Positions 25,771 to 34,052 of a DNA stretch of 64,000 nucleotides are shown piece by piece; within the stretch, counting starts at the first letter, position 1, and each line of letters starts with the position of its first letter. Below the pieces are notes generated by a model. It did not search any database. It had not been told where the DNA came from and worked only from the letters and a program-made list of their open reading frames with translations. Location: contig CAZGHS010000007.1 of NCBI GenBank assembly GCA_964525495.1, forward strand, positions 8,282-72,281. Direction: 5' to 3'. The position numbers and the translations under genes were made by a program. Origin of the DNA: CAZGHS01 sp964525495 (GTDB lineage Bacteria > Patescibacteriota > Microgenomatia > JALYQM01).

Positions 25771-28140
25771 ATGAGTATTCTAAGTAAGTTAGTACAAAAA
25801 AATAGCTCACCCGAGGAAGCAACTCCCGTCAGTAAGCCTATGCTCGGACTATCTATTTCAGCAGGAGTGGTAAAAGCTACCATTTGGGAACTCAGAGATC
25901 ACACAATCGAAATAATAGGACTTGGTGTAAAAAACTACTCTGATAGTGGTAAAGAAAATCACCCAGACTTTAAAACCATCTCAGAAAGAGCGGCAGACGC
26001 AATCGACCTAGCTTGTCAGGTTGCAGAGGTCGATGTCAAAGAAACAGTCTTCGGGGTACCACAAAGCTGGATTGAAGAAGAACAGCTTTTGCCCGAATAT
26101 GACGACATCACATCCAAACTTGCCAAAAACTTAGATCTCGAAGCTGTTGCCTACGTATCAATTCCGCACGCTATTTCTTACTATCTTCAGTATCTCCACA
26201 AAACTCCCACAACTGCCATTCTCATCGGTAGCTCACGAGAAGGAGCAAATATCGCCTACGTCGAAAACGGAAAGATAAAAGAAAATAGCTATGTTGAGTG
26301 GTCAGGTGGAAATCTCGGCAAGAATGTCGACAATGGAATACTTAAATTTGAGCAGATGACCGAATTACCTCCGGCATTTTTTCTTTATGGTTTTGGCGAT
26401 CTCATAACTGCCCGCAATGAATTACTCAAGTACGACTGGAGCTCATCTGACAGAATGGGAGATACTAAAAAAGTTCCTGTCTGTGTCAGTGCACCAAAAA
26501 TTACTGTCCTCGAAGAGCATGCAGATTCCTTAGCCGTATCACTAGTCGGAGCAAAAGACTACGCACGTCACCACGAAATACAAGGCAGACTAAGTATTAA
26601 ATCACTCGAATATGGCACACTTAACTCCCAGATGCCTGCAGTAGTAGAAGAACCCTCACCAACGGCACTTACAGAGACCTCTGCAACTGTCGCATCCGTA
26701 GCTGCAATCTCAGCAGTTACATCAGCCACAGCTGCTTCCGCAAGCGACATCCCATTTGGATTTGTTGCCAATCAAGATATTTCAGAACATGGTAGTAAGG
26801 AAGCAAAAGAAATCAGCGGCGCAGTAGAAGACGAAGAGTTAGACGTGCTGACTAACGAGGAAGAGCAAATCGAATCAACTCATTCAGACGTACAAGAACC
26901 TTGGCATACAAATAATCCAAATCAAAAGAGCAGTTTTATGTCTAATTTTAAAATACCAAAAATAAACATCTCCAACAAAAACATGCGACAAGTAGCGTAC
27001 ATTGCAGTTATCGTAATAGTCTTATTATTCGTCGGCGGAGGCAGTGCTGCCTGGGCCTACTGGAATATTCCTAAGGCAACAGTGACAGTATTTGTAAAAC
27101 CAGCCAATATTGAGAAGCAAATTACTATCACTGCAAGCGAAAAAAATACAACAGTAGCAGAGAGCAAAATTCCAGCACAAAAAATCACTGTGGAGTTAAA
27201 GGACGTTCGTGAAGCAAGTACTACCGGCAAACGTACAACGGGTCAGGTTGCAACAGGACAAGTCTCAATGATAAATAAAACAGGCTCATCAAAAACGTTT
27301 TCAGCAGGAACAGAACTACAAGCCAATGGGAACATACGATTTACGCTCACAGAAGGCGTTACTGTTGCATCCGCTAGTGCTGAAACAACTTCAGAGGGCG
27401 AAGTCAAAACCTACGGCAAAGCAAATGTAAAAGTAAGTGCAAAAGAAATTGGACCCGAAGGAAACATCGACAAGGATGCATCGCTAAGCGTCGTCAGTTT
27501 TACTAAAGACGATTACGAAGCCAAGGTCGTAGATAAACTTACTGGTGGAAGTAAAAAGGATATCAAAGTAGTAGCAGCACTCGACCGTACAAATTTATCT
27601 CGAGATCTCAAATCAGACATGCAATTAAGACTTCCACAGTTAGTGAGAGAAAAAGTCGGTGCTGACGATATTCTCTTAGACAGCGCGTGGCAAATTACAT
27701 CGACCACGGAAAAATTTTCTAAAGCAGTAAACGACGAAACAAACACACTTGGTCTAGATCTCACAATCAAGGCCGAAGGCTATACATTCAAAAAAGCAGA
27801 TGTAGAAAAAGTTCTGGACGGCATAGCAACAGCAGCAATCCCCGATGGATACGAACCAGGTGACGATACGAAAGATATCCGCACAGACTTTGTATCTCTG
27901 GCTAAAGATGGCACTCTCAGCCTAAATGCAGTGAACAAGATTAGTATCATTCCTACTATCAACGAAAAAGAAATCGCAGCAAAAATACTAGGCAAAAAAG
28001 AAGAAGCAGCCAAAGCAAGTATCATAGATAATAATAAGATCTATGATATGTCGTTCGAGTACTCAATGCGCGTTCCAGAGCCACTCATGACTCTACCGCA
28101 CAAAGAGGAGAATATAACTGTGAAACGAGGCATAAGATAA
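25771..28140 (+). CDS. Actin-like (PilM/FtsA-type) domain fused through a membrane helix to a baseplate-J-like ectodomain
   Basis: 789 residues. Residues about 25-275 have the ASKHA pattern: MLGLSISAGVVKATIWEL (phosphate-1 region), TVFGVPQSWI, and AILIGSSREGANIAYVENG (phosphate-2 region), as in PilM, FtsA or DUF-type actin homologues. Residues 285-395 are a low-complexity acidic linker. A single helix follows (about 408-432, ending WAYWNIPKA). The remaining 350 residues are beta-rich with repeated KVSAKEIGPEGNID-type elements that resemble baseplate J/gp47-like domains seen in CPR proteins. So a cytoplasmic ATPase-like domain is tied to an extracytoplasmic one. It precedes mltG by 12 bases, linking it to cell-wall synthesis or envelope machines. 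Confidence 0.7.
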   Translation: MSILSKLVQKNSSPEEATPVSKPMLGLSISAGVVKATIWELRDHTIEIIGLGVKNYSDSGKENHPDFKTISERAADAIDLACQVAEVDVKETVFGVPQSWIEEEQLLPEYDDITSKLAKNLDLEAVAYVSIPHAISYYLQYLHKTPTTAILIGSSREGANIAYVENGKIKENSYVEWSGGNLGKNVDNGILKFEQMTELPPAFFLYGFGDLITARNELLKYDWSSSDRMGDTKKVPVCVSAPKITVLEEHADSLAVSLVGAKDYARHHEIQGRLSIKSLEYGTLNSQMPAVVEEPSPTALTETSATVASVAAISAVTSATAASASDIPFGFVANQDISEHGSKEAKEISGAVEDEELDVLTNEEEQIESTHSDVQEPWHTNNPNQKSSFMSNFKIPKINISNKNMRQVAYIAVIVIVLLFVGGGSAAWAYWNIPKATVTVFVKPANIEKQITITASEKNTTVAESKIPAQKITVELKDVREASTTGKRTTGQVATGQVSMINKTGSSKTFSAGTELQANGNIRFTLTEGVTVASASAETTSEGEVKTYGKANVKVSAKEIGPEGNIDKDASLSVVSFTKDDYEAKVVDKLTGGSKKDIKVVAALDRTNLSRDLKSDMQLRLPQLVREKVGADDILLDSAWQITSTTEKFSKAVNDETNTLGLDLTIKAEGYTFKKADVEKVLDGIATAAIPDGYEPGDDTKDIRTDFVSLAKDGTLSLNAVNKISIIPTINEKEIAAKILGKKEEAAKASIIDNNKIYDMSFEYSMRVPEPLMTLPHKEENITVKRGIR

Positions 28141-28152
28141 ACACATCACCAT

Positions 28153-29151
28153 ATGAAAGCATTTGCACTTAAAGTTTTTTCCATTATTTTTGGCGTCATT
28201 GCTCTCGTCATCATAGGCATCGTTGCAGTCATATACATCTGGTATAACAACAACACACAACCAGTTTCAGAAACGCCACAAGATACAGAGATCATTGTCG
28301 AAAGCGGCGAATCATTCGCTGACATAGCGCAAAATTTAGAAGAACAGGGAATTATAAAAAATGCGTTTGCATTCAGAGTCTGGGCAAAATTATCAGGTGA
28401 AGCAATCACAGTTCAAGCAGGCAAGCACACACTCTCTCCTCATATGACCCATACACAGATCGCACACGAGCTCTTGGTTGGCATTGAAGATGTAAAAATC
28501 CTTATCAAAGAAGGTCAGCGTGTCGAAGAAATTGCCGAAATATTTGAAATCAACTTTGACCAAACATTTAATAAACAAGAATTTCTCAAACTCGCCAAGC
28601 CAAACGAAGGTAAACTATTTCCTGACACATATATTTTTCAAAAAAGTACCAGTGCACAACTCGCATTCGAAAAATTAAACACACAGTTCAAGCAAAAATA
28701 TGCAGAGCTCGGTGGTCCGACCACACCGCAGGAAATGAATGAAACGCTCACACTCGCATCACTTATTGAACGCGAAGGAAAGACAGATGTAGATCGTCCA
28801 ATTATTGCGGGAATCTTACTCAATCGTTTAAATAACGAAACAGAAACAGTAGGTTTACTCCAAGTCGACGCAACACTACAATACGCAATAAACGAAAACA
28901 CAAAAAAGTCAGCAGTTTGGTGGCCAATTCCAACTCCAGCAGACAAAGAAATCAATTCCAAATACAACACATACAAAATAAAAGGACTTCCACCTGCTCC
29001 TATCTGCAATCCAGGGATCTCAGCTCTCAAAGCAGCTATCAATCCACAAAAATCTAACTACCTCTATTACATTCATGACAATTCAGGCAAAGCATATTAC
29101 GCACGCACTTTCGACGAGCACGACGCAAACATAGGTAGATACCTACAATAA
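28153..29151 (+). CDS. mltG: Endolytic murein transglycosylase MltG (YceG)
   Basis: 332 residues. N-terminal membrane helix (about 7-29), then a LysM-like subdomain starting ESGESFADIAQNLEEQGII and the catalytic YceG domain. The catalytic glutamate is in ASLIEREGKT (about residue 217), followed by AGILLNRL, LQVDATLQYA, and the C-terminal GLPPAPICNPG motif that marks the family. It cleaves nascent glycan strands to release them from the membrane and so sets strand length. It starts 12 bases after the actin-like gene and probably shares its promoter. Confidence 0.93.
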   Translation: MKAFALKVFSIIFGVIALVIIGIVAVIYIWYNNNTQPVSETPQDTEIIVESGESFADIAQNLEEQGIIKNAFAFRVWAKLSGEAITVQAGKHTLSPHMTHTQIAHELLVGIEDVKILIKEGQRVEEIAEIFEINFDQTFNKQEFLKLAKPNEGKLFPDTYIFQKSTSAQLAFEKLNTQFKQKYAELGGPTTPQEMNETLTLASLIEREGKTDVDRPIIAGILLNRLNNETETVGLLQVDATLQYAINENTKKSAVWWPIPTPADKEINSKYNTYKIKGLPPAPICNPGISALKAAINPQKSNYLYYIHDNSGKAYYARTFDEHDANIGRYLQ

Positions 29152-29172
29152 CGTAAAACCAGCCATTCCTGG

Positions 29173-29178
29173 TATAAT
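29173..29178 (+). promoter_or_regulatory. -10 element of the MurF-like gene
   Basis: TATAAT, eight bases, ATG 29187. It shows that the listed upstream start (TTG 29178) overlaps the promoter and is not used. Confidence 0.6.
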
Positions 29179-29186
29179 TGCACGAC

Positions 29187-30467
29187 ATGATAGACTACCT
29201 CAAAGAGAAATTATATTTCCTCGCTGCCTGGTATTTCCGTTTCTGGGCTCGTATAAAACTCGCACGTTGGAATCCACGCATCATTGTCATTACAGGCTCA
29301 AGTGGTAAGACCACACTCATGCACTTTGTAGAATCCCAACTTACCGGCAAAGCCAAAATTTCTCATCATGCTAACTCAAGTATCGGCGTCCCGTTCGATA
29401 TTCTCGGCATCGAGCGTCCAACGCTCAAAGCATCCGAGTGGCCCGGCATCCTGCTCGCAGCACCGCTCAAAGCATTCGCCGGGCCTCCTACACAGCAGTT
29501 CTACGTAGTCGAATGTGATTGTGACCGACCAGGAGAAGGAAAATTTCTCTCGGAGTTCCTCAATCCAGAAATAACTCTCTGGATAAGCATCTCTCGCACA
29601 CATACCATGAATTTCGATCACCTTGTTACGGATAAGACATTTACGACAGTCGAAGAGGCCGTCGCCCACGAGTTCGGATACTTCATCCAAAACACACAAA
29701 AACTAGTGATCATAAACGGCGATTCCAAACTCATGAAGCAACAAACCTCCCGCACAAAAGCACAAGTTCAAGAAGTCTCAGCAAACTCACTTCAGGAGTA
29801 CACTCTCACCAACTCAGGCACTCACTTTACGATCAATCAACAGCACTATTCCTTCAATCAACTTCATCCGAAAGAAGTAGCAATCACCATTCAACAAACC
29901 AAATCCCTTATGGACTACCTCCAGCTCCCGTTCGACACAACATTTACACACCTCACCATTCCACCTGGCCGCACAACCATACATAAAGGAATCAAAAATA
30001 CGACGCTCATCGATAGTACATATAACGCCAACCTGATCTCCATGAAAGCAATTCTCGAAATGTTCACTCTCATTCAATCAGATAAAAAATGGGTCGTGCT
30101 TGGAGATATGCGCGAGCTTGGCGCTGAAGACAAGGAAGAACATGAAAAACTTGCTGAAATCCTCGCTTCCATGAATCTTCAAAAAATTATACTCATGGGC
30201 TCATCCATCAACAAATATACATATCCGCATCTCAAGAGTCTTCTCAATAACGATCCAAAAATCCTAAGTTGCGAAAACCACACAGACACACTCAAATATC
30301 TAAAAGATAATATACAAGGCAACGAAACAATTCTTTTCAAAGCATCGCAGTCCCAAGTGTTCGAAGGATTTATAGAGCCACTACTCGCAAATAGTGAAGA
30401 TATAAAAACACTGCCGCGAAGAGAAATTTACTGGATAGAATATCGCAAACAAAGAGGCTTGGTATGA
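29187..30467 (+). CDS. Mur ligase-family protein, MurF-like
   Basis: 426 residues. The P-loop VITGSSGKTT is at about 35-44, unusually close to the N terminus: the usual MurF N-terminal UDP-binding domain is replaced by a hydrophobic/aromatic segment (LYFLAAWYFRFWARI) that may bind the membrane. The central domain has SRTHTMNFD (Mur His/Asp region), and the C-terminal domain has IDSTYNANLISMKA and VVLGDMRELG, both MurF signatures. MurF adds D-Ala-D-Ala to UDP-MurNAc-tripeptide; the lack of a substrate domain means a related ligation (for example on a lipid-linked substrate) is possible. Overlaps the NUDIX gene by four bases (ATGA); ddl follows in the same run, which fits. Confidence 0.8.
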   Translation: MIDYLKEKLYFLAAWYFRFWARIKLARWNPRIIVITGSSGKTTLMHFVESQLTGKAKISHHANSSIGVPFDILGIERPTLKASEWPGILLAAPLKAFAGPPTQQFYVVECDCDRPGEGKFLSEFLNPEITLWISISRTHTMNFDHLVTDKTFTTVEEAVAHEFGYFIQNTQKLVIINGDSKLMKQQTSRTKAQVQEVSANSLQEYTLTNSGTHFTINQQHYSFNQLHPKEVAITIQQTKSLMDYLQLPFDTTFTHLTIPPGRTTIHKGIKNTTLIDSTYNANLISMKAILEMFTLIQSDKKWVVLGDMRELGAEDKEEHEKLAEILASMNLQKIILMGSSINKYTYPHLKSLLNNDPKILSCENHTDTLKYLKDNIQGNETILFKASQSQVFEGFIEPLLANSEDIKTLPRREIYWIEYRKQRGLV

Positions 30468-30886
30468 AACAAGAAAAGTCATTTGGAGTAGTACCATTCA
30501 TCCAAGATGACACAGGTATTCGATACCTCATCATAAAGCACCTTGCTGGTCACTGGGGGTTCCCTAAAGGCCATCAGGAAGCAGGGGAGACAGATTTACA
30601 AACAGCACTCCGAGAGCTTCAGGAAGAGACTGGACTTACACCAGACCAAATAAAAGTTAATGCACCAATCACAGATAACTACAAGTTTACTAAAAATAAT
30701 GAATCGATAGAAAAAACAGTAATATACTTCATAGTCCAAATACAAAATAAAGAAGTAAAACTGCAAACACAAGAAATCGCCGAATATTCCTGGGCAAACC
30801 TAGAAACAACAAAAAGCCTTCTCACCTATGACGAGTCCAAAATAGTTTTACAAAAAGCACACGACGAAATCATAAAAAATATATGA
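30464..30886 (+). CDS. NUDIX hydrolase
   Basis: 140 residues. The full NUDIX box GX5EX7REUXEEXGU is present (GHQEAGETDLQTALRELQEE, about 35-54). Preceded by the WGFPKG segment as in bis(5'-nucleosyl)-tetraphosphatase (AP4A hydrolase)-type members. Substrate probably a dinucleoside polyphosphate or another nucleoside diphosphate derivative. Its ATG overlaps the MurF-like stop and its stop overlaps the ddl ATG, both as ATGA, so three genes are translationally coupled. Confidence 0.9.
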   Translation: MKQEKSFGVVPFIQDDTGIRYLIIKHLAGHWGFPKGHQEAGETDLQTALRELQEETGLTPDQIKVNAPITDNYKFTKNNESIEKTVIYFIVQIQNKEVKLQTQEIAEYSWANLETTKSLLTYDESKIVLQKAHDEIIKNI

Positions 30887-31986
30887 ATAAAAAATTAAAC
30901 ATCGCACTCGTTTTTGGTGGTAAAAGTGGTGAACACGAAGTATCTCTTCAATCAGCCAAATCCATTTACGAAGCTATAGACAAAGAAAGACACAATGTCT
31001 CATTAATCGGCATAGACAAAAACGGCCAGTGGCAACTCGGAAACGCAGCGAATTTCCTACTCAACTCCAACGACCCAAAACTCATAAAATTAAACGACCA
31101 GACTTCCACAGCAGTAATACCGCGCTCAACAAACAATCAAATTGAGTTGTATACACTTCAAGACAATCAACCAACTCAGCAAATCGATGTTTTCTTCAAT
31201 ATCATCCACGGTTCAACCGGCGAGGACGGGATCATCCAAGGCCTATTTGAAATGCTCGGAGCAGCCTATGTAGGTGCTGGAGTTCTTGGATCAGCGATCG
31301 GTATGGACAAAGAAATGATGAAACGGATATTCATAAGTGCCGATCTTCCAGTTGGAGAATTCGCAGTAATCAAAAAACACGAACTCGAAGATATCGATTG
31401 GGAATCCATAGTAAAAGATAGAGAACTGCCGTTATTCGTCAAACCAGCCAACGCAGGGTCATCGGTCGGAGTGAGCAAAGCAAAAACTCCCAAGGAACTA
31501 AGAACTGCCGTATATAAAGCATTCGAATACGATAACAAAGTCCTGATCGAACAATATATTAAAGGACGAGAAATTGAATGTTCTGTTCTTGGCAACGAAG
31601 ATCCGATCGCCAGCGTCTGTGGTGAGATCATTCCCCAGCACGAATTTTATTCATACGAAGCAAAATATATCGACGAAAACGGTGCAGTCTTAAAAATCCC
31701 TGCAGAAATCCCAGCAGAAAAGCAAAAACAAATACAAGACTATGCAATTAAAGCGTTTCAAATATTAGAATGCCGAGGTATGGCGAGAGTAGATTTCTTC
31801 TTAACTGAAGATAACAAAATCTACCTAAACGAAATCAACACGCTACCTGGGTTTACAAAAATCAGCATGTATCCAAAACTCTGGGAAGCGTCAGGTCTTC
31901 CCTATGCACACCTCATCGACCGCCTCATTTCGTTAGCCATTCAAGAAAAAGAATCAAAAGATAAATTAAAACGAACATATACATAA
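30883..31986 (+). CDS. ddl: D-alanine--D-alanine ligase
   Basis: 367 residues. VFGGKSGEHEVSLQSA (about 9-24) is the N-terminal Ddl signature; then FNIIHGSTGEDGIIQGLFE, the ATP-grasp glycine-rich loop PANAGSSVGVSKA, IEQYIKGREIECSV, and the C-terminal NEINTLPGFTKISMYPKLW, which holds the metal-binding Glu/Asn. Note S-T-G-E-D in place of the more usual G-x-x-G-E-D. Joins two D-alanines for the peptidoglycan stem peptide and works with the MurF-like ligase encoded upstream and the racemase encoded downstream. Coupled to the NUDIX gene by an ATGA overlap. Confidence 0.95.
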   Translation: MNKKLNIALVFGGKSGEHEVSLQSAKSIYEAIDKERHNVSLIGIDKNGQWQLGNAANFLLNSNDPKLIKLNDQTSTAVIPRSTNNQIELYTLQDNQPTQQIDVFFNIIHGSTGEDGIIQGLFEMLGAAYVGAGVLGSAIGMDKEMMKRIFISADLPVGEFAVIKKHELEDIDWESIVKDRELPLFVKPANAGSSVGVSKAKTPKELRTAVYKAFEYDNKVLIEQYIKGREIECSVLGNEDPIASVCGEIIPQHEFYSYEAKYIDENGAVLKIPAEIPAEKQKQIQDYAIKAFQILECRGMARVDFFLTEDNKIYLNEINTLPGFTKISMYPKLWEASGLPYAHLIDRLISLAIQEKESKDKLKRTYT

Positions 31987-31987
31987 T

Positions 31988-32320
31988 ATGGCTACAGATC
32001 AAAAAACAATAGACTTTTTAACAGAACAAATCCAAAAAGCAGGGGATATACGTTCACGCAAAATGTTTGGAGAATATGCCTTATATTGTAACGAAAAAGT
32101 TGTAGCATTCGTATGCGACGATCAGCTATTTATCAAACCGACCAGCATCAGCAATAATTATCTTGACGACTCATACCTTGCGCCACCGTACCCAGGTGCA
32201 AAAAACTATTATCAGGTTCCCGAAGATCGATGGGATGATCATGAATGGCTTACCGAATTTGTAAAAGAAACGGCTGCAGTACTTCCACTACCTAAGCCGA
32301 AGAAAAGAATCCAAAGATAA
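31988..32320 (+). CDS. TfoX N-terminal-domain protein
   Basis: 110 residues, starting one base after the ddl stop. SRKMFGEYALYCNEKVVAFV and DDQLFIKPT are the pattern of the TfoX_N domain, found in the Haemophilus competence regulator TfoX/Sxy but also as small stand-alone proteins of unknown role. No C-terminal TfoX domain. No DNA-binding motif is evident; the basic tail (KPKKRIQR) may contact nucleic acid. Its place in a peptidoglycan operon may only reflect co-transcription. Confidence 0.8.
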   Translation: MATDQKTIDFLTEQIQKAGDIRSRKMFGEYALYCNEKVVAFVCDDQLFIKPTSISNNYLDDSYLAPPYPGAKNYYQVPEDRWDDHEWLTEFVKETAAVLPLPKPKKRIQR

Positions 32321-32321
32321 G

Positions 32322-32350
32322 TTGAAACGATCGAATACTTAGATTACTAT
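32322..32350 (+). promoter_or_regulatory. Promoter of the small membrane protein at 32357
   Basis: TTGAAA (32322-32327), 17 bases, TACTAT (32345-32350), six bases, ATG 32357. One of the clearest leaderless promoters in the window. Confidence 0.7.
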
Positions 32351-32356
32351 CAATAC

Positions 32357-32683
32357 ATGCCTAAATCAGGATATCTATATAAAATTCTTTTGGTGATATT
32401 GTCAATAATTATTGGACCAATAATATTGTGGCTTCTTGAGCTTGCAAGCTTGTATCCCATAATACGGCCGCCGCAATCTTTAGTGCAACTTAATAATGCG
32501 GAAAACAGAATTTCCCAGGCAACCACATCTGGTGTTCAAATTCCCGACTATGGCATTATCGACCATAATCCTGATTCATATATGAGACTTCAATTGGTGG
32601 TTCTTATTACTATGTGGGTTCTGAGTTCTACTCTTGTATACTTCTTATTAAGACGAATACTACGACGAAAAATGATAAAATAG
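32357..32683 (+). CDS. Small two-helix membrane protein, unknown
   Basis: 108 residues: helix about 9-32, an extracytoplasmic loop of about 40 residues, helix about 77-97 and a very basic tail (RRILRRKMIK). No family recognised. A well-formed promoter six bases before the ATG and conserved-looking membrane topology support that it is real. Located just before alr. Confidence 0.65.
   Translation: MPKSGYLYKILLVILSIIIGPIILWLLELASLYPIIRPPQSLVQLNNAENRISQATTSGVQIPDYGIIDHNPDSYMRLQLVVLITMWVLSSTLVYFLLRRILRRKMIK
32676..32681 (+). promoter_or_regulatory. -10 element of alr
   Basis: TAAAAT, six bases, ATG 32688; it overlaps the last codons and stop of the small membrane protein gene. Confidence 0.55.
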
Positions 32684-32687
32684 CTCC

Positions 32688-33839
32688 ATGGAAAACTTGA
32701 GCTATATAGAAGTCTCTAAATCAGCAATTCTCCACAACTTTCTACAATTCCGCAAATTTATCCACTCGGACACAAAAATCATCAGCGTACTGAAAGCCAA
32801 TGCCTACGGTCACGGCATTCAACAACTCACGCCAATAATAGAGTCACAAACAGACTATTTCGCCGTCGACGATATCGAAGAACTACGCACACTCAGGCAG
32901 GTAACTCAGAAACCAACGCTCATTCTAGGATACATCCTCAAAGATCAACTCGAAGAAGCACTCGCACTCAACGCAGATATTGTTATCTACGACATTGAAC
33001 GGGCGACACTACTAGATCAAATTGCACGCAAACACGACACAAAAGCCAAAATCCACATTAAAATAGACGCTGCACTAGGCCGACAGGGGGTACTGCCCTC
33101 CGAACTCGAGCATTTCATAAACCATTTATCTCAACTAAAAAATCTAGAGGTAGTAGCTGCCTACGCGCACTTTGCCAACATTGAAGACATAGGTGATCCC
33201 ACAGAAGGAGCTTCAGAGTTTTCCCACGCTCGAAAACAGATAGAAATATTCAAAAATGCCGTGGAAAATATCGTGAAAAAACAATTTCCACAAGTTTTCA
33301 CACATATCTCATCCACCGCAGGTACCATTGTGTATGAGAAGAATCACCACCACAGCGACTTCATTAGACTGGGTATAGGGCTTTATGGTCTTTGGCCCTC
33401 TCAAAATATACAGCGAGTCCTTGAACCTCAAGGATTTACACTCAAACCAGCGCTCCGCTGGGTGTCGCACATAGCTCAAGTAAAAGAACTCCCTGCCAAC
33501 TCCTCTATCGGCTATGGTTTAACCTTTACAACATATAAACCTACCAAGATCGCCATTATTCCCCAAGGTTATAGCGATGGCTACGACCGAGGCCTCTCTA
33601 ATAAAGGAGCAGTCCTTATACAGAGCACCCGCTGCCCTATTCTTGGTCGCGTCATGATGAATATGATCGTGGCCGACATTACCGAGTTAGATGATGTCCA
33701 ACCAGAAGACGAAGTGATTCTCCTCGGCGCCCAAGGCCAAGAACAAATCACCGTCGAAGAGTTTGCTGAAAAAGCCGAAACCATCAACTATGAAGTAATA
33801 GCCCGCATCAACCCACTCCTCCCAAGGGTATTGACATGA
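32688..33839 (+). CDS. alr: Alanine racemase
   Basis: 383 residues. PLP-lysine in SVLKANAYGHG (Lys about residue 36), SSTAGTIV, and the second-domain GYGLTFT motif with the catalytic tyrosine of the other subunit, followed by PQGYSDGYDRGLSNKG and GRVMMNM (all Alr signatures). Converts L-Ala to D-Ala for ddl, encoded 1.6 kb upstream. It has its own leaderless -10. The stop codon overlaps a TTGACA that probably is the -35 of the first rpoB-leader promoter. Confidence 0.95.
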   Translation: MENLSYIEVSKSAILHNFLQFRKFIHSDTKIISVLKANAYGHGIQQLTPIIESQTDYFAVDDIEELRTLRQVTQKPTLILGYILKDQLEEALALNADIVIYDIERATLLDQIARKHDTKAKIHIKIDAALGRQGVLPSELEHFINHLSQLKNLEVVAAYAHFANIEDIGDPTEGASEFSHARKQIEIFKNAVENIVKKQFPQVFTHISSTAGTIVYEKNHHHSDFIRLGIGLYGLWPSQNIQRVLEPQGFTLKPALRWVSHIAQVKELPANSSIGYGLTFTTYKPTKIAIIPQGYSDGYDRGLSNKGAVLIQSTRCPILGRVMMNMIVADITELDDVQPEDEVILLGAQGQEQITVEEFAEKAETINYEVIARINPLLPRVLT

Positions 33840-33859
33840 CGATCTGAGCGTGATACAAG
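33831..33859 (+). promoter_or_regulatory. Distal promoter of the rpoBC leader
   Basis: TTGACA (33831-33836), 17 bases, TACAAG (33854-33859) with an upstream TG one base before it (extended -10). It lies across the alr stop and would drive transcription into the first hairpin. Confidence 0.55.
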
Positions 33860-33877
33860 TATTTATACCGTTTTTAG

Positions 33878-33918
33878 ATGAAGTTGTGCATATCTGTAGG
33901 TGCAAGCTTCATTTTTTT
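33878..33918 (+). terminator. Terminator-like hairpin 1 in the alr-rpoB interval
   Basis: Arms ATGAAG (33878-33883) and CTTCAT (33907-33912) with an inner TGCA/TGCA helix (33887-33890, 33901-33904) and a 10-base loop, followed by seven T (33912-33918). It could be the alr terminator or an attenuator for the distal promoter. Confidence 0.6.
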
Positions 33919-33965
33919 GCGTTTAGAAACCTATTCCATTTCAGTGTGCTATCCGAGGGGTAACC

Positions 33966-33995
33966 TTGCCGACAACACAAAATGAATTGTAAAAT
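33966..33995 (+). promoter_or_regulatory. Proximal promoter of rpoBC
   Basis: TTGCCG (33966-33971), 18 bases, TAAAAT (33990-33995). Predicted start near 34002, giving a leader of about 50 bases that contains the second hairpin and the Shine-Dalgarno site. Confidence 0.55.
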
Positions 33996-34007
33996 GTACT
34001 GTTTATG

Positions 34008-34035
34008 TCGCACGAAGATATTCGTGTGATTTTTT
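34008..34035 (+). terminator. Terminator-like hairpin 2 directly before rpoB (attenuator candidate)
   Basis: TCGCACGAA (34008-34016), GATA tetraloop, TTCGTGTGA (34021-34029; one G-U pair), then six T (34030-34035). The Shine-Dalgarno AAGGAG begins six bases later (34042). A factor-independent terminator shape inside the leader suggests premature termination control of rpoBC. Confidence 0.6.
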
Positions 34036-34052
34036 GCGTATAAGGAGATTTC

